Positions 1 through 8,577 of a stretch of DNA of 42,317 nucleotides are shown one piece after another. A program made the position numbers and the translations under genes. How positions within the stretch are numbered: the first letter of the stretch is position 1; each line of letters opens with the position of its first letter. The stretch covers positions 1-42,317 of the forward strand of contig NZ_CANLGU010000010.1 in NCBI RefSeq assembly GCF_947490405.1, read 5' to 3'. This DNA comes from an uncultured Algibacter sp. Its GTDB lineage: Bacteria > Bacteroidota > Bacteroidia > Flavobacteriales > Flavobacteriaceae. The notes beneath the pieces were generated by a model. It saw only the letters and a list, made by a program, of their open reading frames with translations. It was not told the DNA's origin and did no database searches.

Positions 1-1047
1 GATGAATTAACACCACCAGATGGAGAAGCACCAACGAATCCGAATGATCCATGTGATTTTGTATCAGCAGATGTAACTTTAGCCTTAGGCGCAGCATATT
101 TAGCAGCCGATTGTGATGGTGATGGTGTAACCAATGGTGATGAATTAACACCACCAGATGGAGAAGCACCAACGAATCCAAATGATCCATGTGATTATAT
201 AGTTTCTGACATCAGTTTAATAATTACCTCAGGGCAAGATTGTGACGGTGATGGTTTAACTGATCAAGAAGAAGTAGATCCTAATAATGATGGGGATCCA
301 AGTGATGGAGAAAGTGATCCAAATGATCCATGTGATCCAATAACTACAGGATGTCAGGCTATTATGGAAGTTACTAAAACTGCTGATGTGCAAGGAACCG
401 ACTTAGGAGATAGAATTGTTTATACCATAGAAATTGAAAACACTGGAGATATAGTTTTAACAAACATAGTATTAGTTGATACATTCCTTGATGCTAATGG
501 TAATGCCATTTCTCTAACTGAAGAGCCTGATTTTATAGGATCTGATTTAGGTAGTCCTGAAGGAACACTCCTTGTAGGTGAAACAGCTGAATACATAGCA
601 AGCTTTACAATCACTCAGGAAGCAATAAATGCGGGTGGCGTAAGTAATAGTGTAGTTGCCACAGCGTTAACTAAATCGTCAGGTATTGTTACCGATACAA
701 GTGATGATGGAGAAGATTTAGATGGTAATACGTCTGATGATCCAACAGTAACAGAACTAGGTTGTTTACTAATATTTAATGAATTTTCTCCTAATGGAGA
801 TGGAATGAATGACACATTAATTATTAATTGTATTGATAATTTCCCTAATAACAAATTAGAGATATATAACCGTTGGGGTAACTTGGTTTATGAAAAGCGA
901 GGTTATAATAATGATTGGGACGGAACATCTAATGGACGATCTACTGTAAAAGTTGATGAGCAATTACCAGTAGGAACCTATTATTATATTCTAGACTTCG
1001 GAGATGGTACAAAACCAAAAGTAGGATGGTTATACATAAACAGATAA
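1..1047 (+). CDS. T9SS type B sorted surface protein with calcium-binding repeats, 3' part
   Basis: The frame is open from base 1, so the start lies outside the window; 348 residues are visible. Residues 1-115 carry Asp-rich DCDGDGVTNGDE-like calcium-binding (thrombospondin type 3-like) motifs in 46-residue repeats; two copies of the DNA, at 1-60 and 139-198, match at 58 of 60 bases. Residues about 122-250 look like a DUF11 domain (VTKTADVQGTDLGDRIVYTI). The last ~90 residues match the gliding-motility type C-terminal domain: NEFSPNGDGMNDT, then LEIYNRWGNLVYE, and a GTYYYILDFGDG strand near the end. In this family that domain directs export through the type IX system and attachment at the surface, usually by a partner PorP/SprF protein, which is the next gene. 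The protein is probably a very large adhesin. The ligand is unknown. Confidence 0.9.
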   Translation, partial: DELTPPDGEAPTNPNDPCDFVSADVTLALGAAYLAADCDGDGVTNGDELTPPDGEAPTNPNDPCDYIVSDISLIITSGQDCDGDGLTDQEEVDPNNDGDPSDGESDPNDPCDPITTGCQAIMEVTKTADVQGTDLGDRIVYTIEIENTGDIVLTNIVLVDTFLDANGNAISLTEEPDFIGSDLGSPEGTLLVGETAEYIASFTITQEAINAGGVSNSVVATALTKSSGIVTDTSDDGEDLDGNTSDDPTVTELGCLLIFNEFSPNGDGMNDTLIINCIDNFPNNKLEIYNRWGNLVYEKRGYNNDWDGTSNGRSTVKVDEQLPVGTYYYILDFGDGTKPKVGWLYINR

Positions 1048-1076
1048 TAAAGTAAACGACTAAAAAAATTAAAAAA

Positions 1077-2015
1077 ATGATACAGAAATCATCATTAATA
1101 AAAGGTTTAATTTTAGTAGTGTTTACTGCACTATTAAGTTTAGAAACTAAAGCACAGCAAGATCCGCAATACACACACTATATGTATAACACTATGAGTG
1201 TGAATGCCGGTTATGCTGGTCAACGAGATGTATTAAGTGCTACAGCTTTATATAGAACACAATGGGTTGGAATAGACGGAGCACCAAAAACGATAACTTT
1301 TGGAATTCACTCACCATTGAGGAATGAAAGAATTGGTTTAGGTTTAAATATTGTAAGTGATCAACTAGGTCCAGCTAAAGAAACTAACATAGATTTAAAC
1401 GCATCTTATACTATACCTGTTGATGAAACTGGAGATAAGGAATTATCTTTTGGTTTAAAAGCTGGTTTACATTCATTAGATGTAAATTTAAGTCCTGAAA
1501 ATCAGCAAACAGGAGGTGATATTAGGCTAAATGATTTTAGTATAACGTCACCTACGCTAGGGGCTGCACTTTATCTTCATTCTGATAAATGGTACCTTGG
1601 AGCATCTATTCCAAATATACTTTCAACTGAACATTATGAAGATAATGGTGTTCAACAGTCAATTGCAACAGAACGCTTACATTATTTCTTAATAGGGGGC
1701 TATGTTTTTGATGTTAGTGATAGAACAAAACTAAAACCTGCCTTTTTGGTTAAAGGTGTTTCAGGAGCACCGTTAATTGCTGACCTCTCACTTAATGCAT
1801 TGTTTAATGAAAAATTCACTCTAGGATTAGCCTACAGGTGGGATGATTCTGTAAGTGGTCTAGCTGGTTTTCAAGTTAGCCCAGGACTATTTGTTGGATA
1901 TGCTTATGATGCTACAACAACTGCACTCAATAACTTTAATAGTGGAACACACGAAATAATGTTGCGTTTTGAGTTACAGCAAATAGGTAAAATTTTATCA
2001 CCAAGATTCTTCTAA
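1077..2015 (+). CDS. PorP/SprF family type IX secretion membrane protein
   Basis: The 312-residue protein has a signal peptide (about residues 1-26, ending TKAQQ) and the family start of the mature chain, DPQYTHYMYNTMSVNAGYAG. The rest alternates short beta-strand segments typical of an outer-membrane barrel, and it ends in an aromatic residue (PRFF). PorP/SprF proteins sit in the outer membrane and are needed for secretion or anchoring of a specific type B T9SS substrate, generally the one encoded just upstream, as here (29-bp gap). It is probably in one operon with the adhesin before it and the OmpA-like gene 12 bp after it. The family call is firm; pairing with the upstream adhesin is inferred from gene order. 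Confidence 0.93.
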   Translation: MIQKSSLIKGLILVVFTALLSLETKAQQDPQYTHYMYNTMSVNAGYAGQRDVLSATALYRTQWVGIDGAPKTITFGIHSPLRNERIGLGLNIVSDQLGPAKETNIDLNASYTIPVDETGDKELSFGLKAGLHSLDVNLSPENQQTGGDIRLNDFSITSPTLGAALYLHSDKWYLGASIPNILSTEHYEDNGVQQSIATERLHYFLIGGYVFDVSDRTKLKPAFLVKGVSGAPLIADLSLNALFNEKFTLGLAYRWDDSVSGLAGFQVSPGLFVGYAYDATTTALNNFNSGTHEIMLRFELQQIGKILSPRFF

Positions 2016-2027
2016 AAGATTATAGAC

Positions 2028-3938
2028 ATGAAAAAAAGAATATATATACTATCTATATTAAGTGTTTTAGTTTTTAATAGCTCTTTTGCACAAAAAAGGA
2101 AAGCTTATAGTGCTATAAAAAAGTATGAAAACTTATCTTATGTAGAATCAAGAAATCAACTTTTAGAATTAGCTAATAAAGAAAACCCTTCTTCAGAAGT
2201 GATAGAGAAATTGGCCAATGCCTTTTATTTTAATAATGAAATGAAAGAAGCTTCAGTTTGGTACAAGAAACTAATGGATTTGAATAATCCCATAGATCCA
2301 GAGAATTTATTTAGGTATGCTCAATCGTTACGAGCCCAGGAAAAGTATGAAGAATCAGATAAAATATTAAATACTTTAGTTAATATTAATCCTGAAGATT
2401 CAAGAGTCAAAAGGTTTTTAAGTAACCCAAATTATGTTGTAGCTATAGAAGAGATGTCAAAGAATTTTGAATTACTGAATTTAGATATCAATACAACTTT
2501 TTCAGATTTTGGAACATCAACATATAATGATCATTTAATTTTTGCATCATCTAGAGATCAAGATGAAGCCATATACGAATGGAATGCACAACCATTTTTA
2601 GATTTATTTGAATTGAACGAAGATGGAAGTGTACAAGAGCTAAGAGGTGATGTAAACACAAAATATCATGAATCTTCAACAAGTTTCACTAAAGACGGAA
2701 AAACAGCTTATTTCACTAGGAATAATTTTTTCAAAGGAAAGTTTAAAAAGAATAGCGAAAATATTCATGGTTTAAAAATATATAAGGCTACTTTAGTAGA
2801 TAGTGTTTGGACTAATGTAGAGTCTATGCCCTTTAATAACGATGAATATAATGTGGCTCACCCAGCACTTAGTAACGATGAGAAAAAGTTATACTTTGCT
2901 TCAGATATGCCAGGGACACAAGGTGCTTCAGATATTTTTGTGGTAGATGTAAATGAAGATGGAACTTATGGAGAACCTGTAAATTTAGGTTCAAAAGTAA
3001 ATACGGAAGGGAGAGAAAATTTTCCTTTTGTAAGTAATAAAGGCACACTTTATTTTTCTTCAGATGGCCATGTTGGGTTAGGAGGTTTAGATGTTTTTAA
3101 AGTTGATGTAGATAAAATCAAAGAATCTACTACCATGGTGCATAATATAGGGAAACCAATTAATAGTCCTATGGATGATTTTGGTTATATCATTAATGAA
3201 ACTTCTGGTAAAGGCTACATAACATCAAATAGAGAAGGCGGGAAAGGAGATGATGATATATACAGTTTTGTAGTGCCAGCATGTACTAAAGATATTTCTG
3301 GAACTATAATTAACAAACGAACCCAAGAGATATTGGCAAACGCAGATGTATTTATCTATGATTCAAACAGAAATTTACTTCAATCACTAAAAAGTGATGA
3401 TAAGGGGAAGTTCGTTTTTGAGTTGGGATGCAAAGATAGAACCTATTTAATAGAAGCTAAAAAAGATAAATACAAAGATGATTTTACAGATTTTTCAATA
3501 AAAGCGGGTGAAAAACCTGATTTAAAATTAGAATTAAAGTTAGAACCACAAGCCGCCAAAATAGGTACAGATTTAGCTTTGTTATTGAATTTGAATCCTA
3601 TTTATTTTGATTATGATAAATCCTTTATTCGACCAGATGCAGAAATTGAATTGACAAAAGTTATCAATTATATGAAAGAATACCCTAGTGTTAAAATTGA
3701 TGTTCGTTCTCATACAGATTCTAGAGGTAAAGACGCTTATAATTGGGCATTATCCAATAGAAGAAATAAATCTACAAGAGCATATATCATTGAAAAAGGC
3801 GGTATTTCTGAAGGAAGATTAACTGGACAAGGTTATGGAGAAACCCGTTTAACAAACAAATGTTCAAATGGTGTTAAATGTACCAAAGAAGAGCATCAAG
3901 CCAATAGGCGTAGCGAGTTTATTGTAGTCGCAAACTAA
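2028..3938 (+). CDS. OmpA family protein with PD40 repeats (T9SS/gliding associated)
   Basis: The 636-residue protein has a signal peptide (residues 1-21, cleavage near FAQ). An N-terminal helical TPR-like part (about 25-140) is followed by PD40/WD40-like beta-propeller repeats (about 160-410), marked by repeated SxDxKxxYFxS blocks such as LYFASDMPG and LYFSSDGHVG. A carboxypeptidase regulatory-like fold follows (about 419-505), then an OmpA peptidoglycan-binding domain (about 520-634) with IYFDYDKSFI, HTDSRG near 562 and ALSNRR. The OmpA domain should anchor the protein to the cell wall from the periplasm. In Bacteroidota this architecture repeatedly follows a T9SS substrate and PorP/SprF, as it does here, and it resembles the PorE type. 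Its exact role with this adhesin is inferred. A terminator hairpin follows at 3960. Confidence 0.9.
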   Translation: MKKRIYILSILSVLVFNSSFAQKRKAYSAIKKYENLSYVESRNQLLELANKENPSSEVIEKLANAFYFNNEMKEASVWYKKLMDLNNPIDPENLFRYAQSLRAQEKYEESDKILNTLVNINPEDSRVKRFLSNPNYVVAIEEMSKNFELLNLDINTTFSDFGTSTYNDHLIFASSRDQDEAIYEWNAQPFLDLFELNEDGSVQELRGDVNTKYHESSTSFTKDGKTAYFTRNNFFKGKFKKNSENIHGLKIYKATLVDSVWTNVESMPFNNDEYNVAHPALSNDEKKLYFASDMPGTQGASDIFVVDVNEDGTYGEPVNLGSKVNTEGRENFPFVSNKGTLYFSSDGHVGLGGLDVFKVDVDKIKESTTMVHNIGKPINSPMDDFGYIINETSGKGYITSNREGGKGDDDIYSFVVPACTKDISGTIINKRTQEILANADVFIYDSNRNLLQSLKSDDKGKFVFELGCKDRTYLIEAKKDKYKDDFTDFSIKAGEKPDLKLELKLEPQAAKIGTDLALLLNLNPIYFDYDKSFIRPDAEIELTKVINYMKEYPSVKIDVRSHTDSRGKDAYNWALSNRRNKSTRAYIIEKGGISEGRLTGQGYGETRLTNKCSNGVKCTKEEHQANRRSEFIVVAN

Positions 3939-3959
3939 TTAATATCTAACCATCAACTT

Positions 3960-3994
3960 AAAAGGCATCTAAATTTAATTTAGGTGCTTTTTTA
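3960..3994 (+). terminator. Rho-independent terminator of the adhesin-porP-ompA operon
   Basis: Inverted repeat AAAGGCATCTAAATT / AATTTAGGTGCTTTT followed by a T run, 21 bp after the OmpA-like stop codon and before the idi promoter. Confidence 0.8.
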
Positions 3995-4030
3995 TTTAAA
4001 AGGAGATTTAACAAGTTCTAATTTTGTTCG

Positions 4031-4038
4031 TACTTTTG
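4031..4038 (+). promoter_or_regulatory. -7 box (TAnnTTTG) in front of idi
   Basis: TACTTTTG matches the Bacteroidota -7 consensus and ends only 7 bases before the idi ATG, so the transcript would have almost no leader. No TTG is seen at the ideal -33 spacing. Confidence 0.5.
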
Positions 4039-4045
4039 TTAATCT

Positions 4046-4570
4046 ATGGAAGAAGAAAAAGTAATTCTTGTTAACGAACAAGATGAACAAATTGGGTTGA
4101 TGCCCAAAATGGAAGCACATGAAAAAGCATTGTTGCATCGTGCATTTTCTGTATTTATTTTTAATGATGCAAATGAGTTGATGCTACAACAAAGGGCACT
4201 GGGTAAATATCATTCACCTGGACTTTGGACTAATACATGTTGTAGTCACCAACGTGACGGAGAAACTAATATCGAAGCTGGCAAAAGGCGTTTAATGGAA
4301 GAAATGGGCTTTGTAGTAGATTTAAAAGAATCTATTTCATTTATTTACAAGGCACCTTTTGATAATGGTTTAACTGAACATGAATACGATCATGTCTTAT
4401 TGGGTAAGTATAATAGTGAACCTATTATTAATATAGATGAAGTAGCCAATTGGAAATGGATGCCTTTACAAGATATTAAAGTTGATATTTCTCTACATCC
4501 AGATCTATACACAGAATGGTTTAAGGTTATTTTTGATAAATTCTACGAATATATAAACATTACATCCTAA
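4046..4570 (+). CDS. idi: Isopentenyl-diphosphate delta-isomerase, type I
   Basis: This enzyme interconverts isopentenyl and dimethylallyl diphosphate for isoprenoid (menaquinone, undecaprenyl, carotenoid) synthesis. The 174 residues are normal length for type I. The active-site region WTNTCCSHQR (Cys 65/66) is present, as are the Nudix helix (EAGKRRLMEEMGF) and the acidic TEHEYDH segment that helps bind metal. The stop codon overlaps the queD start as TAATG, so translation of the two is probably coupled. A possible -7 box lies 7 bases upstream of the ATG. Confidence 0.95.
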   Translation: MEEEKVILVNEQDEQIGLMPKMEAHEKALLHRAFSVFIFNDANELMLQQRALGKYHSPGLWTNTCCSHQRDGETNIEAGKRRLMEEMGFVVDLKESISFIYKAPFDNGLTEHEYDHVLLGKYNSEPIINIDEVANWKWMPLQDIKVDISLHPDLYTEWFKVIFDKFYEYINITS

Positions 4571-4980
4571 TGAAAGTAACAGTTAGCAGAAAAGCACATT
4601 TTAATGCAGCACATAGGTTGTATAGAAAAGATTGGAATTTTGAAAAAAATGAAGACATATTTGGTAAATGTAACAACCCTAATTTTCATGGACATAATTA
4701 TGAACTCATTGCTAGTGTCACTGGAGATATAGATAAAGAAACAGGTTATGTTATAGATATGAAAGTTTTAAAAGATATTATTAAAAGCGAAGTTGAAGAT
4801 GCTTTTGATCATAAAAATTTAAATTTAGAAGTTCCTGAATTTACCGACTTAAACCCAACTGCTGAGAATATAGCGGTAGTTATTTATAATAAAATGAAAT
4901 CTAAGTTAGACTCTAATTTAGAACTAGAAATAACACTATATGAAACACCACGTAATTTTGTGTCTTACTCAGGGCGATAA
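4570..4980 (+). CDS. queD: 6-carboxytetrahydropterin synthase family protein (QueD/PTPS)
   Basis: The 136-residue protein is of the pyruvoyl-tetrahydropterin synthase/QueD family. QueD converts dihydroneopterin triphosphate to 6-carboxytetrahydropterin in the preQ0/queuosine pathway. Zinc-binding His 15 (FNAAHRL) and His 40/42 (FHGHNY) are present, with candidate catalytic Cys 34 (FGKCNNPNFHGH), the AFDHKNLN His-Asp segment and the C-terminal LYETPRNFV Glu. It overlaps the idi stop by one base, and manA begins 2 bp after it, so the three form one transcription unit. The substrate could be a biopterin-type pterin instead; the CxxxxxHGH arrangement favours QueD. Confidence 0.88.
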   Translation: MKVTVSRKAHFNAAHRLYRKDWNFEKNEDIFGKCNNPNFHGHNYELIASVTGDIDKETGYVIDMKVLKDIIKSEVEDAFDHKNLNLEVPEFTDLNPTAENIAVVIYNKMKSKLDSNLELEITLYETPRNFVSYSGR

Positions 4981-4982
4981 CT

Positions 4983-5954
4983 ATGAATAAAGAACTATAT
5001 CCAATAAAGTTTACACCCATTTTAAAAGATAAAATATGGGGAGGTAAGAAGTTAAAAACAACCCTAAACAAACAGTCAGATTTGCCAAATTTAGGAGAAA
5101 GTTGGGAAATTAGTGATGTTGAAGGAGATACATCAATAGTATCCAATGGTTATTATAAAGGAAAATCTTTAAAAGAATTATTAAAAATTTTAGGACCAGA
5201 CTTAATTGGTCAACAAAATTATAGAATTTTTGAAGATAAATTTCCTTTGCTCATTAAGTTTATTGATGCTCGCGAAGATTTATCCATTCAATTACATCCA
5301 AATGATACATTAGCAGCAGAAAGACATAATTCTTTCGGTAAAACCGAGATGTGGTATGTTATGCAAGCAGATGAAGACGCAAATTTAATAGTTGGTTTTA
5401 ACCAAAAAGTTACGCCAGAAAAATATTTAGAGCACCTTGAAAATAAAACTTTAACAGAGATTTTAAATTTTGATAAGGTTAAACAAGGTGATACCTATTT
5501 TATTGAAGTAGGAAGGGTTCATGCTATTGGAGCTGGTGTAATGCTTGCAGAAATACAACAAACTAGTGATGTAACCTATCGTGTTTATGATTGGGATAGA
5601 GTAGATGATGAAGGAAATGAAAGAGAATTACATAATGATTTAGCTATAGATGCTATAGATTTTAATATGCCTGATAATTTTAGAGTATCGTATTCTAAAA
5701 CAGAAAACAAATCAAATGAAATGGTAACCTGTCCATATTTCACCACAAACTATTTAGAAGTAAATGGTGTTTTAAGTAAGAAAAACAGCAAAGACTCTTT
5801 CTTTATTTATATGTGTGTTGGTGGTGATGCAACTATAACTTATGGTAAACATACAGAGAGTATAAAAGTAGGTGAAACTATATTGATGCCAGCTGATGCT
5901 GTAGACTACCAAATAACATCAAAAAACGCTAAGTTTTTAGAAGTACATGTGTAG
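4983..5954 (+). CDS. manA: Mannose-6-phosphate isomerase, class I
   Basis: This enzyme interconverts fructose-6-phosphate and mannose-6-phosphate, feeding GDP-mannose and polysaccharide synthesis. The 323-residue length fits the short bacterial type I form. N-terminal FTPILKDKIWGGKKL, zinc-site IQLHPND, KTEMWYV and VGRVHAIGAGV (Gln/His/Glu/His) are all visible, and a C-terminal cupin strand set follows. It is the last gene of the idi-queD-manA run (2-bp gap). The three products belong to unrelated pathways, so co-transcription looks like flavobacterial synteny rather than one pathway. Confidence 0.94.
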   Translation: MNKELYPIKFTPILKDKIWGGKKLKTTLNKQSDLPNLGESWEISDVEGDTSIVSNGYYKGKSLKELLKILGPDLIGQQNYRIFEDKFPLLIKFIDAREDLSIQLHPNDTLAAERHNSFGKTEMWYVMQADEDANLIVGFNQKVTPEKYLEHLENKTLTEILNFDKVKQGDTYFIEVGRVHAIGAGVMLAEIQQTSDVTYRVYDWDRVDDEGNERELHNDLAIDAIDFNMPDNFRVSYSKTENKSNEMVTCPYFTTNYLEVNGVLSKKNSKDSFFIYMCVGGDATITYGKHTESIKVGETILMPADAVDYQITSKNAKFLEVHV

Positions 5955-6050
5955 TATTTGAATGTTAATAAGTAGTTTATTAATCATTGAGATATAAGAA
6001 TATTCGTGTAAAATTATTAATTATTTTTAGTAAAAATTAAACTTAAAGAA

Positions 6051-6320
6051 ATGAGTAGTGTAAGAGATTTAAAAAAAGATATAAATTACGTTTTAGGAGA
6101 TATAATTGAGGCTGTTTATGTTTGGGAATATGAGAATACAGACAAGGATACAAAAAAAAGTGAAGCTATTATTGACGAAGCTATTGAAACCTTTGATGAA
6201 TTGATTGCCAAAGTAAACACTAGGGATGTAGAGAATGTAAAAGCACATTTTAAAGCCATTAATAAAGAGCTTGAAGATAGGGGTAAAGCTTTGATAGAAA
6301 AAATTAATAAGCTTGGATAA
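6051..6320 (+). CDS. Conserved small helical protein, function unknown
   Basis: This 89-residue, highly charged protein has no signal peptide and no membrane segment, and is probably cytoplasmic. The sequence is almost wholly helix-forming, with heptad-like Leu/Ile spacing (DLKKDINYVLGDIIEAVYVW, then FDELIAKVN and HFKAINKELEDRGKALIEKI), suggesting a two- or three-helix bundle. I know similar short proteins in flavobacterial genomes but no assigned function. It has its own spacing from manA (96 bp) and lies directly before the tRNA-Thr promoter. Codon use matches its neighbours. Confidence 0.7.
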   Translation: MSSVRDLKKDINYVLGDIIEAVYVWEYENTDKDTKKSEAIIDEAIETFDELIAKVNTRDVENVKAHFKAINKELEDRGKALIEKINKLG

Positions 6321-6338
6321 AAAAAACTAAGGAGGTAT

Positions 6339-6368
6339 TTGCAAATCTTATTTTTGCAATTATATTTG
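6339..6368 (+). promoter_or_regulatory. Bacteroidota promoter of tRNA-Thr
   Basis: TTG (6339-6341), 19 bases, then TATATTTG (6361-6368), a full match to TTG-N19-TAnnTTTG. The tRNA begins 12 bases after the -7 box. Confidence 0.8.
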
Positions 6369-6380
6369 CACCCATAAAAC

Positions 6381-6454
6381 GCCGATGTAGCTCAGCTGGC
6401 TAGAGCAGCTGATTTGTAATCAGCAGGTCGTGGGTTCGAGTCCCTCCATCGGCT
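6381..6454 (+). tRNA. tRNA-Thr (anticodon TGT)
   Basis: A complete cloverleaf of 74 bases. The acceptor stem GCCGATG pairs with CATCGGC, with discriminator T. The D-arm is GTAGCTCAGCTGGC, and the anticodon stem GCTGA/TCAGC holds loop TTTGTAA (TGT, reading ACA). The T-arm is GTGGGTTCGAGTCCCTC. CCA is not encoded. A hairpin terminator follows 9 bases downstream. The tRNA is intact, with no repeated 3' end nearby that would mark an integration site. Confidence 0.97.
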
Positions 6455-6462
6455 CAAAAAAT

Positions 6463-6491
6463 AAAAGCCTTTCCAAACGGAAAGGCTTTTT
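6463..6491. terminator. Bidirectional terminator after tRNA-Thr
   Basis: A perfect 12-bp stem AAAAGCCTTTCC / GGAAAGGCTTTT with loop AAAC and T runs on both strands. It can end the tRNA transcript and the minus-strand lipoprotein gene that stops at 6520. Confidence 0.88.
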
Positions 6492-6519
6492 GTTTTGTAA
6501 CAAGGTACTCTATTTATAT

Positions 6520-7221
6520 TTATTGGTTCTCTTTTTGCCTTACGTTCTGTATGAAGCGTTCAAGTTGTTTTCCGTATTTGGAGTTTTTCACATTAGGAGT
6601 TAAAGAGTTATTAATAGTGTCTAATAAATCTATTCTAGCATCGTAAATTTCGGAAAGTGCTAAATAAGGAGCAACTTCACTATCTTTATTATTTAATGCA
6701 AAATTAACAGTATATAAATATTTACGTTTTAATGTGTTGTTTTTTTGTTTAACTAACGAATCAAATATTACTGTATCTCCGTTTTTCTGAGCTTCAAATT
6801 GATCTTTAATTAAATCTAAACTTCTATTATTAATTTTAGAAATAACCTTTCTATATTCTTCTAAAACCTTTTGTTGTTTAGAGCCTTTAATTTGTGCCTC
6901 AAACGAAAAGTTTTTTAAAACTGTATTTATTTCAGTAACCCCTTTGTCTGCAAAAAAAGTAATTCGATCTTTTTCAGCACTATTCTTATCAAGATATAAA
7001 TAGAATACTTCAGGTGAGTCTAAATCACTATATAATTCAACTTGAGAAACTCCATTAACGGTTACAGAGTCTACAGATACTAATGTGGTGTCTTCAATTT
7101 TTTTAAGAAATAGAGTTCCTTTTTTTAAGCCTTCAATATTTACTTTTACAGTTAAGTCAGCTTCTTTTTTATTACAAGCTGTGATAATTAGAATAATTAC
7201 TAAAAGAAGATTTTTTTTCAT
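6520..7221 (-). CDS. DUF4369-type lipoprotein
   Basis: The 233-residue protein has a lipoprotein signal (MKKNLLLVIILIITAC, lipid Cys 16). The part after it, about 20-120, resembles the DUF4369 domain (VKVNIEGLKKGTLFLKKIED, then DSVTVNG and FYLYLD) normally found in front of a thioredoxin-like domain in Bacteroidota. Here the thioredoxin part and any CxxC are absent: the C-terminal half is charged helix with the only Cys at the lipobox. It is probably anchored to a periplasmic membrane face. Function is unknown. It lies 51 bp after the DUF819 gene on the same strand and may be co-transcribed with it. Confidence 0.75.
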   Translation of the reverse strand: MKKNLLLVIILIITACNKKEADLTVKVNIEGLKKGTLFLKKIEDTTLVSVDSVTVNGVSQVELYSDLDSPEVFYLYLDKNSAEKDRITFFADKGVTEINTVLKNFSFEAQIKGSKQQKVLEEYRKVISKINNRSLDLIKDQFEAQKNGDTVIFDSLVKQKNNTLKRKYLYTVNFALNNKDSEVAPYLALSEIYDARIDLLDTINNSLTPNVKNSKYGKQLERFIQNVRQKENQ

Positions 7222-7272
7222 TTTTAAAATATGATATTGAGTAACAAATATCTTATAATTATTTTTTATAAA

Positions 7273-8577
7273 CTAGCTAACCGATGCCAATTCCATTAAA
7301 ATTGTACAAGCAATTGCAGCGATAGTTCCAACGGCATAACCAAAGACAGCTAAAAGTACGCCAACCGTTGCTAAAGAAGGATGAAAAGCTGATGCTACTA
7401 CAGGAGCCGACGCTGCTCCACCAACATTAGCTTGACTACCCACTGCTAAAAAGAAATAAGGAGCTTTTATAATTTTGGCTACTAAAATTAGTAGTCCAGC
7501 GTGAATGCTCATCCAAACTACACCAATACCAATGAGCCCTAAATTATCAAAGATTAAAGTTAAATCCATTTTCATACCTATAGTCGCTACTAGTATATAA
7601 ATAAAAAGGCTACCAAATTTACTAGCGCCTGCACCTTCATAATTCTTTGCTTTTGTAAATGATAAAAAGACAGCAATAAGTGTAGAAATACTAATCATCC
7701 AGAAGAATTTAGATTCTAAAAATGTAAAAATATTTTTCCAAGTAGTAGATTCAAAACTAGCAACTAAGTTTTCAAAAACAGGTGCCATAAAACCAGCTCC
7801 TAAGTGCGCAAAACTTACAGTGCCGAACGCAAGTGCAGTAATGATGACAATATCTGATAATGATGGATTACGCTTTACCTTTTCAGAGAAAGAAGATACT
7901 TTTTCCTTTAGTTCTTCTATAGAAGAGGTGTCTGCTTTTAACCAATTATTAATTCGTTTTCTTTTACCAATTCCTATAAGTAACAAAGCCATCCAAACGT
8001 TAGCTACAACAATATCAACGAAAACCATACCTCCATATAATTTTTGATTATAGCCATAAATTTCTAACATAGCTGTTTGATTAGCACCACCACCAATCCA
8101 ACTACCTGCTAATGTTGATAAACCTCTCCATACTGCATCAGGTCCAACACCTCCAACAGTTTCAGGAGATACTGTTGAAATTAATAAAATAGCGATTGGT
8201 CCACCGATAACAATTCCTATTGTTCCGGTAAAAAACATGATCAATGCTTTCCAACCTAAGTTAAATACGCCTTTTAAATCGATACTTAAAGTCATTAAAA
8301 CCAGAGCAGCTGGGAGTAAATACCTACTTGCTACATAATATAATTGAGATGTATGTTTAATGGTATTACCTTTATTGTCAATACCAGTCCAATCTGGAGC
8401 TATTAAACCAGAAGTTGTAAAAATAGCAGGTAACATATAGGCTAAAAATATACCTGGTACTATTTTATAAAATTTTTCCCAAAATCCACCCTTGAGAGTT
8501 TCTGTATAAAATATAAAACCTAAGGCAAGCATTAATAAACCAAAAACTATAGTGTCGTCAGTGAAAAGTGGTTTCAT
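7273..8577 (-). CDS. DUF819 family membrane protein (putative transporter)
   Basis: A 434-residue inner-membrane protein with about 11-12 hydrophobic segments. It has the features of the DUF819 family: a Gly-rich block SWIGGGANQTAML in the middle, and SQANVGGAASAPVVASAFHP near the C-terminus. The two blocks are about 200 residues apart and look like the two halves of an internally repeated transporter fold. The family is predicted to transport small molecules, but no substrate can be read from the sequence. The start ATG is followed by an uncleaved hydrophobic N-terminus. It precedes the DUF4369 lipoprotein gene. Confidence 0.85.
   Translation of the reverse strand: MKPLFTDDTIVFGLLMLALGFIFYTETLKGGFWEKFYKIVPGIFLAYMLPAIFTTSGLIAPDWTGIDNKGNTIKHTSQLYYVASRYLLPAALVLMTLSIDLKGVFNLGWKALIMFFTGTIGIVIGGPIAILLISTVSPETVGGVGPDAVWRGLSTLAGSWIGGGANQTAMLEIYGYNQKLYGGMVFVDIVVANVWMALLLIGIGKRKRINNWLKADTSSIEELKEKVSSFSEKVKRNPSLSDIVIITALAFGTVSFAHLGAGFMAPVFENLVASFESTTWKNIFTFLESKFFWMISISTLIAVFLSFTKAKNYEGAGASKFGSLFIYILVATIGMKMDLTLIFDNLGLIGIGVVWMSIHAGLLILVAKIIKAPYFFLAVGSQANVGGAASAPVVASAFHPSLATVGVLLAVFGYAVGTIAAIACTILMELASVS

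Noticed and set aside
1-198. CRISPR-like direct repeats
   Set aside because: The repeats are in frame inside a coding sequence and encode calcium-binding motifs; no repeat-spacer array is seen anywhere in the window.
6381-6454. tRNA-Thr as an integration site for a mobile island
   Set aside because: No repeat of the tRNA 3' end and no integrase gene were found nearby, and both flanks are ordinary genes.
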